DNA from: Rugamonas sp. A1-17
GTDB taxonomy: Bacteria > Pseudomonadota > Gammaproteobacteria > Burkholderiales > Burkholderiaceae_D
Assembly (NCBI GenBank): GCA_025548565.1
Contig: JAJLPB010000018.1
Span: 1-64,000, forward strand
DNA length: 64,000 nt
Direction of reading: 5' to 3'
Part shown: one piece after another, positions 43,552 to 53,400 of the stretch
Position numbering within the stretch: the first letter of the stretch is position 1
How the letters are laid out: the number at the start of each line of letters is the position of its first letter
Notes under the pieces: model-generated
Databases searched by the model: none
Seen by the model: only the letters and a program-made list of their open reading frames with translations
Told to the model about the DNA's origin: nothing
Made by a program: the position numbers and the translations under genes

Positions 43552-44772
43552 ATGATAACAAAGAACATTGGCAGCACGCTCAAACAAATCCCACTCGGGA
43601 TCTGGATGCTAGGTTTCGTGAGCATGCTGATGGATATTTCCTCAGAAATGGTCCATAGCCTGCTTCCTTTATTCATGGTCGGCACGCTCGGGGCCAGCGC
43701 CCTCGCTGTTGGCTTGATTGAAGGACTTGCCGAATCCACCGCCCTCATCGTTAAAGTGTTCTCGGGAGCGTTGAGCGACTACCTCGGCAAGCGCAAGGGC
43801 CTGGCATTGTTCGGTTATGCGCTGGGTGCGCTGACAAAGCCACTTTTTGCGGTGGCGAATACAACCGGCATCGTGCTTACGGCTCGCCTGCTAGATCGCG
43901 TGGGGAAAGGTGTGCGAGGAGCGCCCCGTGACGCGTTGGTCGCTGATATCGCGCCACCACACCTGCGCGGCGCTGCGTTCGGCCTACGCCAATCGCTTGA
44001 CACGGTGGGGGCATTCCTCGGCCCACTGCTCGCGGTCAGCTTGATGCTTTTGTGGGCCAACGATTTCAGGAAGGTATTTTGGGTTGCGGTGATTCCGGGC
44101 CTGCTGGCCGTTGCGCTGCTTCTGTTTGGTGTGCGCGAACCAGTTCAGCATCAAAACGGCAAACGTACAAATCCTATCCGCCGAGAAAACCTGACACGTC
44201 TTAGCGCCCCGTATTGGTGGGTGGTTGGGATTGGCGCGGTATTCACGTTGGCTCGTTTCAGCGAAGCATTTCTTGTCCTGCGCGCCCAGCAAAGCGGCAT
44301 CCCGGTTGCGTTTGTGCCGCTGGTGATGGTAGCGATGAATTTGATTTATGCCGCCTCGGCGTACCCATTCGGAAAACTGTCCGACCGCATGAGCCATACG
44401 AAGTTGTTGGCGCTCGGGCTTGTCGTCCTGGTCGCCGCCGATCTGGTTTTGGCTGCAAGCGATCATTGGGCGGTGGTATTAACCGGCGTCGTGCTGTGGG
44501 GCGTTCACATGGGGATTACGCAGGGACTCCTGGCAACGATGGTCGCCGATACAGCACCGGCCGATCTGCGCGGCACGGCCTATGGCGTGTTCAACTTGAT
44601 GAGCGGCATCGCCATGCTGATAGCGAGCGTGTTGGCAGGCCTGCTATGGGATCGACTTGGGGCGTCGGCGACGTTCTATGCTGGTGCCGTTTTTTGCATG
44701 GTGGCCCTGATTGGGCTCGCCACGTATCGTTCTGTTGCGATCCACGTCAGCGCTACCTCGCCCTCTGAGTAA
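43552..44772 (+). CDS. MFS transporter, 406 aa
   Basis: Twelve predicted membrane helices. MFS signature between helices 2 and 3 (GALSDYLGKRKGLALFGYAL) and the helix 4-5 segment DRVGKGVRGAPRDALVADIA, which is typical of a subfamily often located beside metal or arsenic resistance genes. The start is either ATG 43552 or 43525; neither has a strong ribosome site. It is the third gene after the flavoprotein and porin-like genes, so the set may take up or export the reductase product. Substrate unknown. Confidence 0.82.
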   Translation: MITKNIGSTLKQIPLGIWMLGFVSMLMDISSEMVHSLLPLFMVGTLGASALAVGLIEGLAESTALIVKVFSGALSDYLGKRKGLALFGYALGALTKPLFAVANTTGIVLTARLLDRVGKGVRGAPRDALVADIAPPHLRGAAFGLRQSLDTVGAFLGPLLAVSLMLLWANDFRKVFWVAVIPGLLAVALLLFGVREPVQHQNGKRTNPIRRENLTRLSAPYWWVVGIGAVFTLARFSEAFLVLRAQQSGIPVAFVPLVMVAMNLIYAASAYPFGKLSDRMSHTKLLALGLVVLVAADLVLAASDHWAVVLTGVVLWGVHMGITQGLLATMVADTAPADLRGTAYGVFNLMSGIAMLIASVLAGLLWDRLGASATFYAGAVFCMVALIGLATYRSVAIHVSATSPSE

Positions 44773-44825
44773 CACACCGATGCAAGCCAGAATACTGCTC
44801 TATCACAGCTAAGCAGGGGAAACTC

Positions 44826-47819
44826 ATGCCAGTCAGCTTTCTCTCGACCGAACAGCGCGAAAACTACGGCCGCTATGCCGGCCCTCCTTCGCCCCACGAC
44901 CTTGCCCGGTATTTCCACCTAGACGACACCGACCATGCACTGATCGCCCCAAAGCGCGGGGCACACAATCGGCTGGGCTTCGCCGTCCAGCTCGGGACGG
45001 TGCGCTATCTGGGCACGTTCCTGGAAGACCCGCTGGCCGTGCCCCAGCCCGTGCTGCGGACGCTGGCCAAGCAACTGCGCATTGAGGCGCTGGACGAGGC
45101 AAACGCCTACAGCGCCGCCGAGCAGCGCTGGCAGCATGCAACGGAAATTCGCGCATCCTATGGCTACGTCGAATTCACGGAACCCCTGATCGCCTTCCGC
45201 CTGACCCGGTGGCTCTACGCCCTTTGCTGGACCGGCACTGATCGGCCTAGCGTGCTGTTCGAGCGCGCCACAACGTGGCTCGTGACGCACAAAGTGCTCC
45301 TGCCAGGCTGCACGACACTCGAAAGGTACGTTGCGCGCCTGCGCAGTCGCGTCGAGGAGCGATTATGGCGCTCCCTTGGAAGTGGCATCAGCCTTGACCA
45401 GCAAACGCGCCTGGAAAGCCTCCTGGTCTCTTCTGGCGGCACTCGGAACTCTCCGCTTGATCGGCTGCGTACCGGGCCGGTGGTGGCCAGCAGCCGGTCG
45501 ATGAGCTTGGCGCTGATGCGGCTGCAAGCCGTCCGTGAGCTTGGCATCCGATTGCCGGCCGCCACGCGCATTCCGGCCACGCGGGTTGCTGCGCTGGCCC
45601 GGTTTGCCGGCGCCGCCAAGGCCAGCGCGATCCTGCGCCTGCCGGTGCTGCGCCGCCTGGCCACGCTGGTAGCGTTCGTCCACTGTCTCGAAGCATCGGC
45701 ACAGGATGACGCCTTGGAAGTGCTCGAAGTCATCCTGCGGGAGCTTTTCGGTGACGCCGTGAAGGCCGACAAGAAATCGCGCCTTCGTTCGCTCAAGGAC
45801 TTGGACGAGGCGGCGGCCACCCTCGCTAGCGCCTGTCAAATCATGCTGGACGACACTGTGCCGGATGCCGAGCTGCGCAACCAGTTGTTCGCGCGGATTT
45901 CGCCGGACGCGCTCGCGCTGGCCCTTGCCGGCGTCAACAAGCTGATTCGGCCGACCGATAATGTCTACTATCAGGAGCTGGATGCCAAGTACAAGACCGT
46001 GCGGCGTTTCCTCCCCGCGCTGGCCGAACACATTCAGTTTGGCGCGAATGCCGCAGGAGAGCCCTTTATCGCCGCATTCGTCTGGCTTCGCGCCAACATG
46101 ACGGTGAAGCGTCCGGGCAACGACGCGCCACGCGACATCATCACCAAGCCGTGGCAACGCCATGTGCTGCGCGAGGGCGATGCCATCGATTTCCACGCTT
46201 ACACGTTCTGCGTTCTGTCCGAATTGCGTATCGCGCTGCGCCGGCGCGATGTGTTCGTGGCCCCGAGCTGGCGTTACGCCGATCCGCGTGCCGGCCTGCT
46301 CGATAGCGCTGAATGGGAATCCACGCGCCCGATCATTTGCCGCACGCTGGGCTTGTCGGCGGTGCCGGGGCCAACCTTGACTGCGCTGGCCGATGAATTG
46401 GACCGCACCTACCAGGCTGTCGCCGCCAGGTTACCCGACAATCCCGCTGTGCGGTTTGAGATGGTGGGCGACAAACAAGAACTGGTGCTCAGTCCTTTGG
46501 ACAAAATGGATGAACCTGCGTCGTTGATCGCGCTGCGCGCCAAGGTCACAGGCATGCTGCCGCGCGTCGATCTTCCGGAACTGATCCTGGAGATTGCCGC
46601 ACGCACTCGTTTTACGGACGCCTTCACCCATATATCGGAGCGCACCGCGCGCGCTTCCGATCTGCATGTAAGCATCTGCGCGGTCCTGATGGCTGAGGCC
46701 TGCAACACGGGACCGGAGCCGCTGATTCGCGGCGACATGCCGGCGCTCAAGCGCGACAGGTTGTCCTGGGTGGACCAGAACTACCTGCGCGACGACACCA
46801 TCACGGCGGCGAACACCATGCTGGTTGCCGCGCAGGGCCGTTCGGCGCTGGCCAGCGTGTGGGGCGGTGGCGAGGTCGCGTCGGCCGACGGCATGCGGTT
46901 CGTTGTGCCTGTGCGGTCAGTGCATTCCGGGCCGAACCCGAAATACTTCGGCGTCGGGCGCGGCGTGACCTGGTACAACCTAATATCGGACCAGTTTTCC
47001 GGACTGAATGACATCACGGTGCCGGGCACGCTGCGCGACAGCTTGGTCCTGCTGGCCGTAGTCCTGGAACAGCAGACGGACCTTCAGCCGACCCAAATCA
47101 TGACGGACACAGGCGCGTACAGCGATGTGGTTTTCGGGCTATTCCGTCTGCTTGGCTACCGATTCAGCCCGCGCTTGGCCGATGTCGGCGGTACGCGCTT
47201 TTGGCGGATCGACTCGAAGGCCGACTACGGGTTGCTGAATTCTGTATCCGGACACAATATCAACCTGCAAAAAATCGAGCCGCATTGGGACGACATGCTG
47301 CGCCTGGCCGGTTCGCTCAAGCTTGGGCGGGTGCCAGCTGCCGGCATCATGCGAACGCTCCAGGTGGGCGAGCGCCCGACCCGGCTGGCCCAAGCCATCG
47401 CCGAGTTCGGCCGCATCGACAAGACCCTGCACACGCTGACCTACATCGATGACGAAGCCAAGCGCCGGGGCACGCTGACCCAGCTCAACCGTGGCGAGGG
47501 GCGGCACAGCGTTGCACGCGCCGTATTCCACGGAAAGCGCGGCGAGCTGCGCCAGCACTACCGCGAGGGACAGGAAGACCAGCTCGGCGCGCTTGGCCTG
47601 GTGCTCAACATGATCGTGCTGTGGAACACGAGCTACATGGAGGCCGCGTTGAACCAACTGCGCGCGGACGGTTTCGAGGTGCGTGAAGAGGACGTGGCCA
47701 GGTTGTCGCCGCTACTGCATGAGCACATCAACATGCTAGGCCGGTATTCGTTCTCAGTACCGGACGCGGTGGCCAAGGGCGAGTTGCGGCCGTTGCGCAA
47801 TCCGGCGAGCGATGAATAG
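44826..47819 (+). CDS. tnpA: Tn3-family transposase of the 20.9-kb transposon, 997 aa
   Basis: Full-length TnpA beginning MPVSFLSTEQRENYGRYAGP with the N-terminal DUF4158 region (IAPKRGAHNRLGFAVQLGTV) and the DDE_Tnp_Tn3 domain (VLMAEACNTGPEPLIRGDMP; TDTGAYSDVVFGLFRLLGYR; LGLVLNMIVLWNTSYMEAAL; LLHEHINMLGRYSF at the end). Its stop is 15 bases from the right terminal repeat (47834-47871), so it is the transposase cognate to the outer ends. It is clearly divergent from the nested transposase at 27379. Intact and probably active. Confidence 0.94.
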   Translation: MPVSFLSTEQRENYGRYAGPPSPHDLARYFHLDDTDHALIAPKRGAHNRLGFAVQLGTVRYLGTFLEDPLAVPQPVLRTLAKQLRIEALDEANAYSAAEQRWQHATEIRASYGYVEFTEPLIAFRLTRWLYALCWTGTDRPSVLFERATTWLVTHKVLLPGCTTLERYVARLRSRVEERLWRSLGSGISLDQQTRLESLLVSSGGTRNSPLDRLRTGPVVASSRSMSLALMRLQAVRELGIRLPAATRIPATRVAALARFAGAAKASAILRLPVLRRLATLVAFVHCLEASAQDDALEVLEVILRELFGDAVKADKKSRLRSLKDLDEAAATLASACQIMLDDTVPDAELRNQLFARISPDALALALAGVNKLIRPTDNVYYQELDAKYKTVRRFLPALAEHIQFGANAAGEPFIAAFVWLRANMTVKRPGNDAPRDIITKPWQRHVLREGDAIDFHAYTFCVLSELRIALRRRDVFVAPSWRYADPRAGLLDSAEWESTRPIICRTLGLSAVPGPTLTALADELDRTYQAVAARLPDNPAVRFEMVGDKQELVLSPLDKMDEPASLIALRAKVTGMLPRVDLPELILEIAARTRFTDAFTHISERTARASDLHVSICAVLMAEACNTGPEPLIRGDMPALKRDRLSWVDQNYLRDDTITAANTMLVAAQGRSALASVWGGGEVASADGMRFVVPVRSVHSGPNPKYFGVGRGVTWYNLISDQFSGLNDITVPGTLRDSLVLLAVVLEQQTDLQPTQIMTDTGAYSDVVFGLFRLLGYRFSPRLADVGGTRFWRIDSKADYGLLNSVSGHNINLQKIEPHWDDMLRLAGSLKLGRVPAAGIMRTLQVGERPTRLAQAIAEFGRIDKTLHTLTYIDDEAKRRGTLTQLNRGEGRHSVARAVFHGKRGELRQHYREGQEDQLGALGLVLNMIVLWNTSYMEAALNQLRADGFEVREEDVARLSPLLHEHINMLGRYSFSVPDAVAKGELRPLRNPASDE

Positions 47820-47833
47820 GCCGTGAACCTGGC

Positions 47834-47871
47834 CTTAACCCGGTTTTCCGTTCCACTGCACCTCAAACCCC
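47834..47871 (-). repeat. Right 38-bp terminal inverted repeat of the Tn3-family transposon
   Basis: Starts CTTAACCCGGTTTTCCG and ends CCTCAAACCCC; perfect match in inverse to 27010-27047. AAGTC follows at 47872-47876. Confidence 0.95.
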
Positions 47872-47940
47872 AAGTCCACAAATGCTATCCACAAATCTTG
47901 CTCCAACAACGGCGCCATTCGATGGGTTCCTGGAACTTTG

Positions 47941-48085
47941 TCAGTTGCAGATAATTCTGGTCGGCGGTGGTGGAATGCAGGTCGGTCCCATCAAATGCAG
48001 GTTCATTCGCAGTTAATGCTGGTTTGACGGGGCCGTCAATCGCAGTTAATTCTGGTCGAGAATTGCGTCAAATGCAGGTCGGACC
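47941..48085. repeat. Right inverted repeat array of the older small element
   Basis: Contains AATGCAGGTCGG at about 47974 and 48071, AATGCAGGTTCATTCGCAGT at 47995 and CGCAGTTAATTCTGGTCGA at about 48041. The block is an inverted near-copy of 26183-26345. It lies 70 bases outside the large transposon. Confidence 0.8.
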
Positions 48086-48220
48086 GTTTTCGATTGCAAG
48101 TAACCAAACCTAGCGTACTATTTTTCCGAATTCTGTGCGCGCCCCCACTTCGCGGGGGGGCCGGCGTACAACCCCTACACGGAAGCAAAAAGCACTTGCG
48201 CAAAGTCGGGGGCCATGGAT

Positions 48221-48244
48221 TATACTGTACATTCATACAGTTAA
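48221..48244 (+). promoter_or_regulatory. LexA (SOS) box upstream of imuA
   Basis: CTGTACATTCATACAG (48225-48240) is a CTGT-N8-ACAG site matching the LexA consensus, embedded in TATA-type context and 20 bases before the imuA start. It should repress the cassette until DNA damage. Confidence 0.88.
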
Positions 48245-48260
48245 AACTAACAACAAAATC

Positions 48261-49007
48261 ATGCTCTGCCAAGCGCTTCAACAACAGCAAGCCGACTTCA
48301 GCGCCAGTCCTCCGTCGACATGGCCCGACATCTGGCGCGCCAGCGAATTGGCGGTATCGCGTGTGCCAGGCCAGCCCACAGGGCACGCAGCCCTGGATCA
48401 TGAACTGCCCAACGGCGGCTGGCCGCGTTCGACGCTGGTGGAGCTATTGCTGCAGCAGTCGGGCATTGGCGAGCTCCAGCTGCTCAAGCCGATTTTGCGC
48501 CGGCTGTCGAGGGACCAGCGCATCGCCCTGGTCCAGCCGCCATATCTCCCGCAGGCCAACGCATTCAAGAAACTGGGTATCGACACCGGCCGGTTGCTGT
48601 GGATACGCGCCGCCAGCACCGGCGACGCCCTGTGGACTACCGAGCAGATCCTCAAAAACGGCAGCTGCGGCGCGGTCGTGCTGTGGCAGACCAATGTGCG
48701 CCCAGAGTCGCTGCGCCGGCTCAATCTCGCGGCGCAGTCAGCCGATACTTGGTTCTGGCTCATGCGTCCGATGTCCTGCGCCAGCGAAGCCTCGCCGGCG
48801 CCGCTGCGGCTCGGGCTGAGGCCGGCAGTGGGCGGCGTTGCGATCGAAGTGATCAAACGACGCGGCCCCGCCTCCGACGCCACCCTGTTCATTCCACTGC
48901 CGGACATGCCCGCCGGGCGCCACCCTCTGCATCATGAAAATGCCCCTGCTGTTAAGTTTGTACCTGCCGTTGTTACCGCTCGAAACGCTGCGCCGGTCCT
49001 GGTCTGA
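48261..49007 (+). CDS. imuA: ImuA (SulA/RecA-like mutasome protein), 248 aa
   Basis: Start ATG 48261 (MLCQALQQQQADFSASPPST) lies just behind the LexA box; longer upstream frames would cover the operator. The protein has the ImuA pattern: DIWRASELAVSRVPGQPTGH, LDHELPNGGWPRSTLVELLL (degenerate P-loop region) and GSCGAVVLWQTNVRPESLRR. ImuA is a RecA-like accessory of the ImuB-DnaE2 mutasome. The gene overlaps imuB by 74 bases. First gene of a three-gene SOS operon. Confidence 0.92.
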   Translation: MLCQALQQQQADFSASPPSTWPDIWRASELAVSRVPGQPTGHAALDHELPNGGWPRSTLVELLLQQSGIGELQLLKPILRRLSRDQRIALVQPPYLPQANAFKKLGIDTGRLLWIRAASTGDALWTTEQILKNGSCGAVVLWQTNVRPESLRRLNLAAQSADTWFWLMRPMSCASEASPAPLRLGLRPAVGGVAIEVIKRRGPASDATLFIPLPDMPAGRHPLHHENAPAVKFVPAVVTARNAAPVLV

Positions 49008-50403
49008 GCCCGCCGCCCACGCGGTCATGGATGGCGGTGAGGTGCTGATCGCTTCGCCTTTGGCTATGGAGTCGGGAGTCCGGCCGGGCATGCGCACCGG
49101 GGGCGTCGCCACCATCGCCCCCGGCACCATCATGCTGGAACGCGATGTGGAAAAAGAGGCGCGTGCGCTCGACGCGGTCGCGTTGGCCTTGCTGCAGTTC
49201 ACGCCGAACGTGGCGTTCGATGCCGACTTCAGCATGATGCTCGACGTCGGCGCGAGCCTGCGCTTGTTCGGCGGCCCGGTGGCCCTGTGCCGCCTGGTGC
49301 GCCACAGCGTTCAACGGCTGGGATTTACTGCGGTGCTGGGCGGCGCGCCAACCGCGCACGGCGCCTGGCTGCTGGCCCATGCGCCGTATGAGCATGCGCG
49401 GTCGCCGCGCCGCCGCTGTCTGCAGCTGCGCACGCTCACCTCCCGCCTCGACCGGCTGCCGTGCGCGATCGAACCTGCCGCGCATCCGTTCATGGCCTGG
49501 CTCGACGGCATCGGCGCCAGGCAGCTGGGCGCATTGAGACGCCTGCCGCGCGCCGGTCTGCAGCGCCGTACCGGCAAGCAGTTGCTGGCAACGCTCGATC
49601 ACGCGTACGGCGACCTGCAGGAGATGCATCGCTGGATCACCGTCCCCGATGTGTTCTCGGCCCACGCCGAAACCTTTGACCGCATCGAGCACGCCGAGGC
49701 GCTGCTGGTTGGCGCGACCGCATTGATCTTGCAGATGGTTGGCTGGCTGATGGCGCGCCATCTCGCCGTACTTACCTTCACGTTGCTGCTGGAGCACGAA
49801 CGCGGCCGCGCCGCCATCGCCCCGACACCGATGGAAATCACGCTGGCCGAACCGGCTTGGAGGGAGCCGCACCTGTTGCGGTTGTTGAAGGAGCGACTGG
49901 CCAAGCTCGAACTGGCGGCGCCGGTGATCGGCCTGACGCTGCAGGCGAATCAGGTGCAACCGATGCAGCCGCCGACCGACCAGCTGTTCCCAGAACCGGG
50001 CGGCTCACCGGCCGATTTCAAACGTCTCCTGGAGCTGCTGTCCTCCAGGCTGGGGCCGGAAAACGTATTGACCCCGACAAGTTCACCGGACCACCGTCCG
50101 GAGCAGTGTAACGGCTGGGGACCGGCCACGCGGGCCATGAAGCACTCTGCTGACGAGGACGAACTGCCCGACCGTCCATGCTGGGTGCTGCCCAAGCCGA
50201 TCGCGCTGATCATGCGCGACGAGCGGCCGTTTTACGGCAGCCCGTTGCGAATCATACGTGGCCCCGAGCGCCTCGAAGCCGGCTGGTGGGACGATCAGAC
50301 TGTCGTGCGCGATTATTATGTCGCGCAAGGAACGGACGCCACGTGCTTCTGGATCTTTCGCACCCGCGACGCACGCTGGTACTTGCACGGCCTGTTCGGC
50401 TGA
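48934..50403 (+). CDS. imuB: ImuB, Y-family polymerase-like mutasome protein, 489 aa
   Basis: Starts MKMPLLLSLYLPLLPLETLR (ATG 48934; 48940 possible). Y-family fold with GVRPGMRTGGVATIAPG and SMMLDVGASLRLFGG; the usual acidic catalytic triad is only partly kept, as expected for ImuB proteins, which are thought to lack polymerase activity and to serve as clamp-binding hubs for DnaE2. The C-terminal part (WVLPKPIALIMRDERPFYGS, DYYVAQGTDATCFWIFRTRD) is typical. Overlaps imuA and precedes dnaE2 by six bases. Confidence 0.93.
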   Translation: MKMPLLLSLYLPLLPLETLRRSWSEPAAHAVMDGGEVLIASPLAMESGVRPGMRTGGVATIAPGTIMLERDVEKEARALDAVALALLQFTPNVAFDADFSMMLDVGASLRLFGGPVALCRLVRHSVQRLGFTAVLGGAPTAHGAWLLAHAPYEHARSPRRRCLQLRTLTSRLDRLPCAIEPAAHPFMAWLDGIGARQLGALRRLPRAGLQRRTGKQLLATLDHAYGDLQEMHRWITVPDVFSAHAETFDRIEHAEALLVGATALILQMVGWLMARHLAVLTFTLLLEHERGRAAIAPTPMEITLAEPAWREPHLLRLLKERLAKLELAAPVIGLTLQANQVQPMQPPTDQLFPEPGGSPADFKRLLELLSSRLGPENVLTPTSSPDHRPEQCNGWGPATRAMKHSADEDELPDRPCWVLPKPIALIMRDERPFYGSPLRIIRGPERLEAGWWDDQTVVRDYYVAQGTDATCFWIFRTRDARWYLHGLFG

Positions 50404-50409
50404 CCCGTC

Positions 50410-53400
50410 ATGGCGACAACTCCTTCTATCCTGCCCGCTTATGCGGAACTGCAATGCGTGAGCCACTACACATTCCTGCACGGCTCTTCTGCGCCCGAGC
50501 AACTGGTCGAGCGTGCCGCCGCCCTGGGCTACCACGCGTTGACGATCGCCGACGAATGCACCGTGGCCGGCGTCGTCAAGGCCCACCAGGCGGCCAAGGA
50601 AGCCGGACTGAAGCTGCTGATCGGCAGTCAGATGATCGTGACGCCGGAAGACGGCAGCCCGCCGTTCAAGCTGCTGGTGCTGGCCATGAACAAGAACGGC
50701 TACGGCAACTTGTGCGAACTGATCACTGTCGGCCGCCGGCGCGCCGAGAAAGGCAGCTACCTGATACGCCCGCGCGACATCGCAGCGCCGCCGCCCGACC
50801 GGGGCGAGCTGCGCGGCATGCCGGACTGCCAGCTGGTGCTGCTGCCGCGCTACGGCGAGGACGCCGCCGTGCTGGAGCGCCACGCCGCGTGGCTGCTGCA
50901 AAATGTGCCGGGCCGCGCCCGCATCGCCCTGACCTTGCACCTGCGCTCGCGCGATGAGGACCACAAGCAAACCGTGCTGGCGATCGCCAGCCAGCTGGCA
51001 CTGCCGGTGGTGGCCACCGGCGACGTCGTCATGCATGTGCGTTCCGCCAAGCCGCTGCAGGATACGATGACCGCGATACGGCACGGCGTGCCGGTGGCGC
51101 GCTGCGGCTACCGGCTCGCGTCCAACGCCGAGCAGCACCTGCGCTCGCGGGTGCGCCTGGCCAACCTGTATGCGCGGGATATGCTCGATGAAACTGTGCG
51201 CGTGGCGAATCTGTGCACCTTCTCGCTCGACGAGCTGCGTTACGAATACCCGGTCGAAATCGTCCCGGAGGGGCACACGCCCACCAGCTACCTGCGCGAG
51301 CAGGCCTACATCGGCGCCCACTGGCGCTACCCCGACGGCATCCCGGGCTCAGTTCAGGACCTGCTCGAACGCGAGCTGCAGCTGATCGCCGAACTAGCCT
51401 ACGAAAACTACTTCCTGACCGTCTACGACATCGTCCGCTTCGCGCGCGTGAACAAGATCCTGTGCCAGGGGCGAGGCTCGGCCGCCAACAGCGCGGTGTG
51501 CTTCTGCCTCGGCGTGACCGAGGTCGACCCGGCGCGCGGCACGCTGCTGTTCGAGCGGTTCATCTCCAAGGAACGCAACGAACCTCCGGACATTGACGTA
51601 GACTTCGAGCACCAGCGGCGCGAAGAGGTCATCCAATACATCTACAACAAATACGGCCGCACCCGCGCGGCGCTGACGGCGGTGGTCACCAGCTACCAGC
51701 CCAAGAGCGTGCTGCGCGACGTCGGCACGGCACTGGGCGTGGACCTGTCCATTGTCGACAAGGTCGCCAAGGCGGCGCACGGCTGGGGCGGACGCGCTGA
51801 GCTTGCCGAACGGATGGTCAGCTGCGGCCTCGATCCGGAGTCAGACGTCGCGCATAAGTGGGCCTACCTGGCCGAACGCATGATGCGCTTCCCGCGCCAT
51901 ATGTCCCAGCATCCCGGCGGCTTCGTCATCGCCCGCACCAAGCTGTCGCGGCTAGTGCCGGTGGAAAACGCCAGCATGGATGACCGCACCATCATCCAGT
52001 GGGACAAGGACGACCTGGATGCCGTCGGCCTGCTGAAGATCGATATCCTTGCCCTGGGGATGCTCAGCGCCATGCGCCGCACACTGGACCTGATCTCGGA
52101 GCTTCGCGGCGAGCGCTTCGAGCTGCGGGACATTCCGCACGAGGATACGGCCACCTACGACATGATCTGCCAAGCCGACACAGTGGGCGTGTTCCAGATC
52201 GAGAGCCGCGGCCAGATGTCGATGCTGCCCCGTCTGCGTCCACGCACCTTCTACGACCTGGTGATCGAGGTCGCCATCATCCGCCCCGGACCGATCCAGG
52301 GCGGCATGATCCATCCCTACCTGCGGCGGCGCGCCGGCACCGATCCCGTCACCTATCCCAGCAAAGAAATCGAAGGCGTGCTGTCGCGGACTCTCGGCAT
52401 TCCAATCTTCCAGGAACAGGTGATGCAGATCGCAATGGTGGCGGCCGGCTTCACCGCCGGCGAGGCCGACCAATTGCGCCGCGCGATGGCCGCCTGGAAG
52501 CGCAAGGGAGGATTGGAAAAATTCGAGGACAGGCTGATGACCGGCATGGCCGAACGCGGATACTCCACGGAATTCGCGGCCTCCATCGCCGCGCAGATCC
52601 GGGGCTTCAGCGACTATGGTTTTCCCGAGTCGCACGCGGCCAGCTTCGCGCTGCTAGCCTACGCATCCAGCTGGCTCAAATGCCACGAGCCGGCCGCCTT
52701 CCTGTGTGCCCTGCTTAATAGCCAACCGATGGGCTTTTACAGCCCCTCGCAGTTGGTCCAGGACGCGCAGCGGCATGGCGTCGAGGTGCGCCCGGTCGAT
52801 ATCAACATCAGCGGGTGGGAAGCCGCGCTGGAACCGTCAAATCTGCCGCAGCACGCCGTTCGCCTTGGTCTGAACATCATCACCGGGATGGAGCGCGAAG
52901 CCGCCTGGCGGATCGAAGAAGCGCGCGCGGCCACCCCGTTCGCGAACCTGCACGACCTCGGCCTACGGGCGGGACTCGACGCAGCGCAGCTCAAGTTGCT
53001 GGCCAGCGCCAATGCGCTGGCGGCGATCAGCGGCAACCGCCGCGAAGCGATGTGGAATGCGGCCGGCAGCACCCCAGACAAGGGACTGCTGCGGGCCGCC
53101 CATATCCCCGAGGACGCACTACAGCTGCCGGCGCCGTCAGAAGGCGAGGAATTGGTCGCCGACTACCGCCACCTCAGCCTGACGCTGGGCCGCCATCCGC
53201 TCGCTCTGCTGCGCAAGCGCCTGCACGCGATGCGCTTCATGCCGGCCGAGGTGCTGAACCACTACTGCGACGGCCAGCTGGCGCGCGGCTGCGGCCTGGT
53301 CACGGTGCGCCAGCGGCCAGGCACGGCGAAGGGTGTCGTCTTCATCACCATGGAGGACGAGACCGGCAACGTCAACGTCATCGTCTGGCCCAGCCTCGTG

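Larger units (their letters stand above)
27010..47871. mobile_element. Complete Tn3-family heavy-metal resistance transposon, 20,862 bp
   Basis: Bounded by perfect 38-bp inverted repeats (27010-27047 and 47834-47871) and flanked on both sides by the 5-bp duplication AAGTC (27005-27009, 47872-47876), the expected size for this family. The matching transposase is at the right end. Cargo: czcCBA with a lipoprotein gene, a MerR regulator, CDF transporter, OmpR-type two-component system, flavoreductase, outer-membrane protein and MFS transporter. A second Tn3-type transposase and its terminal repeat are nested at the left. Confidence 0.95.

Noticed and set aside
48973..49959. 328-codon minus-strand frame in imuB, and similar frames in dnaE2
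   Set aside because: Composition typical of antisense shadows; the plus-strand genes have full family motifs.
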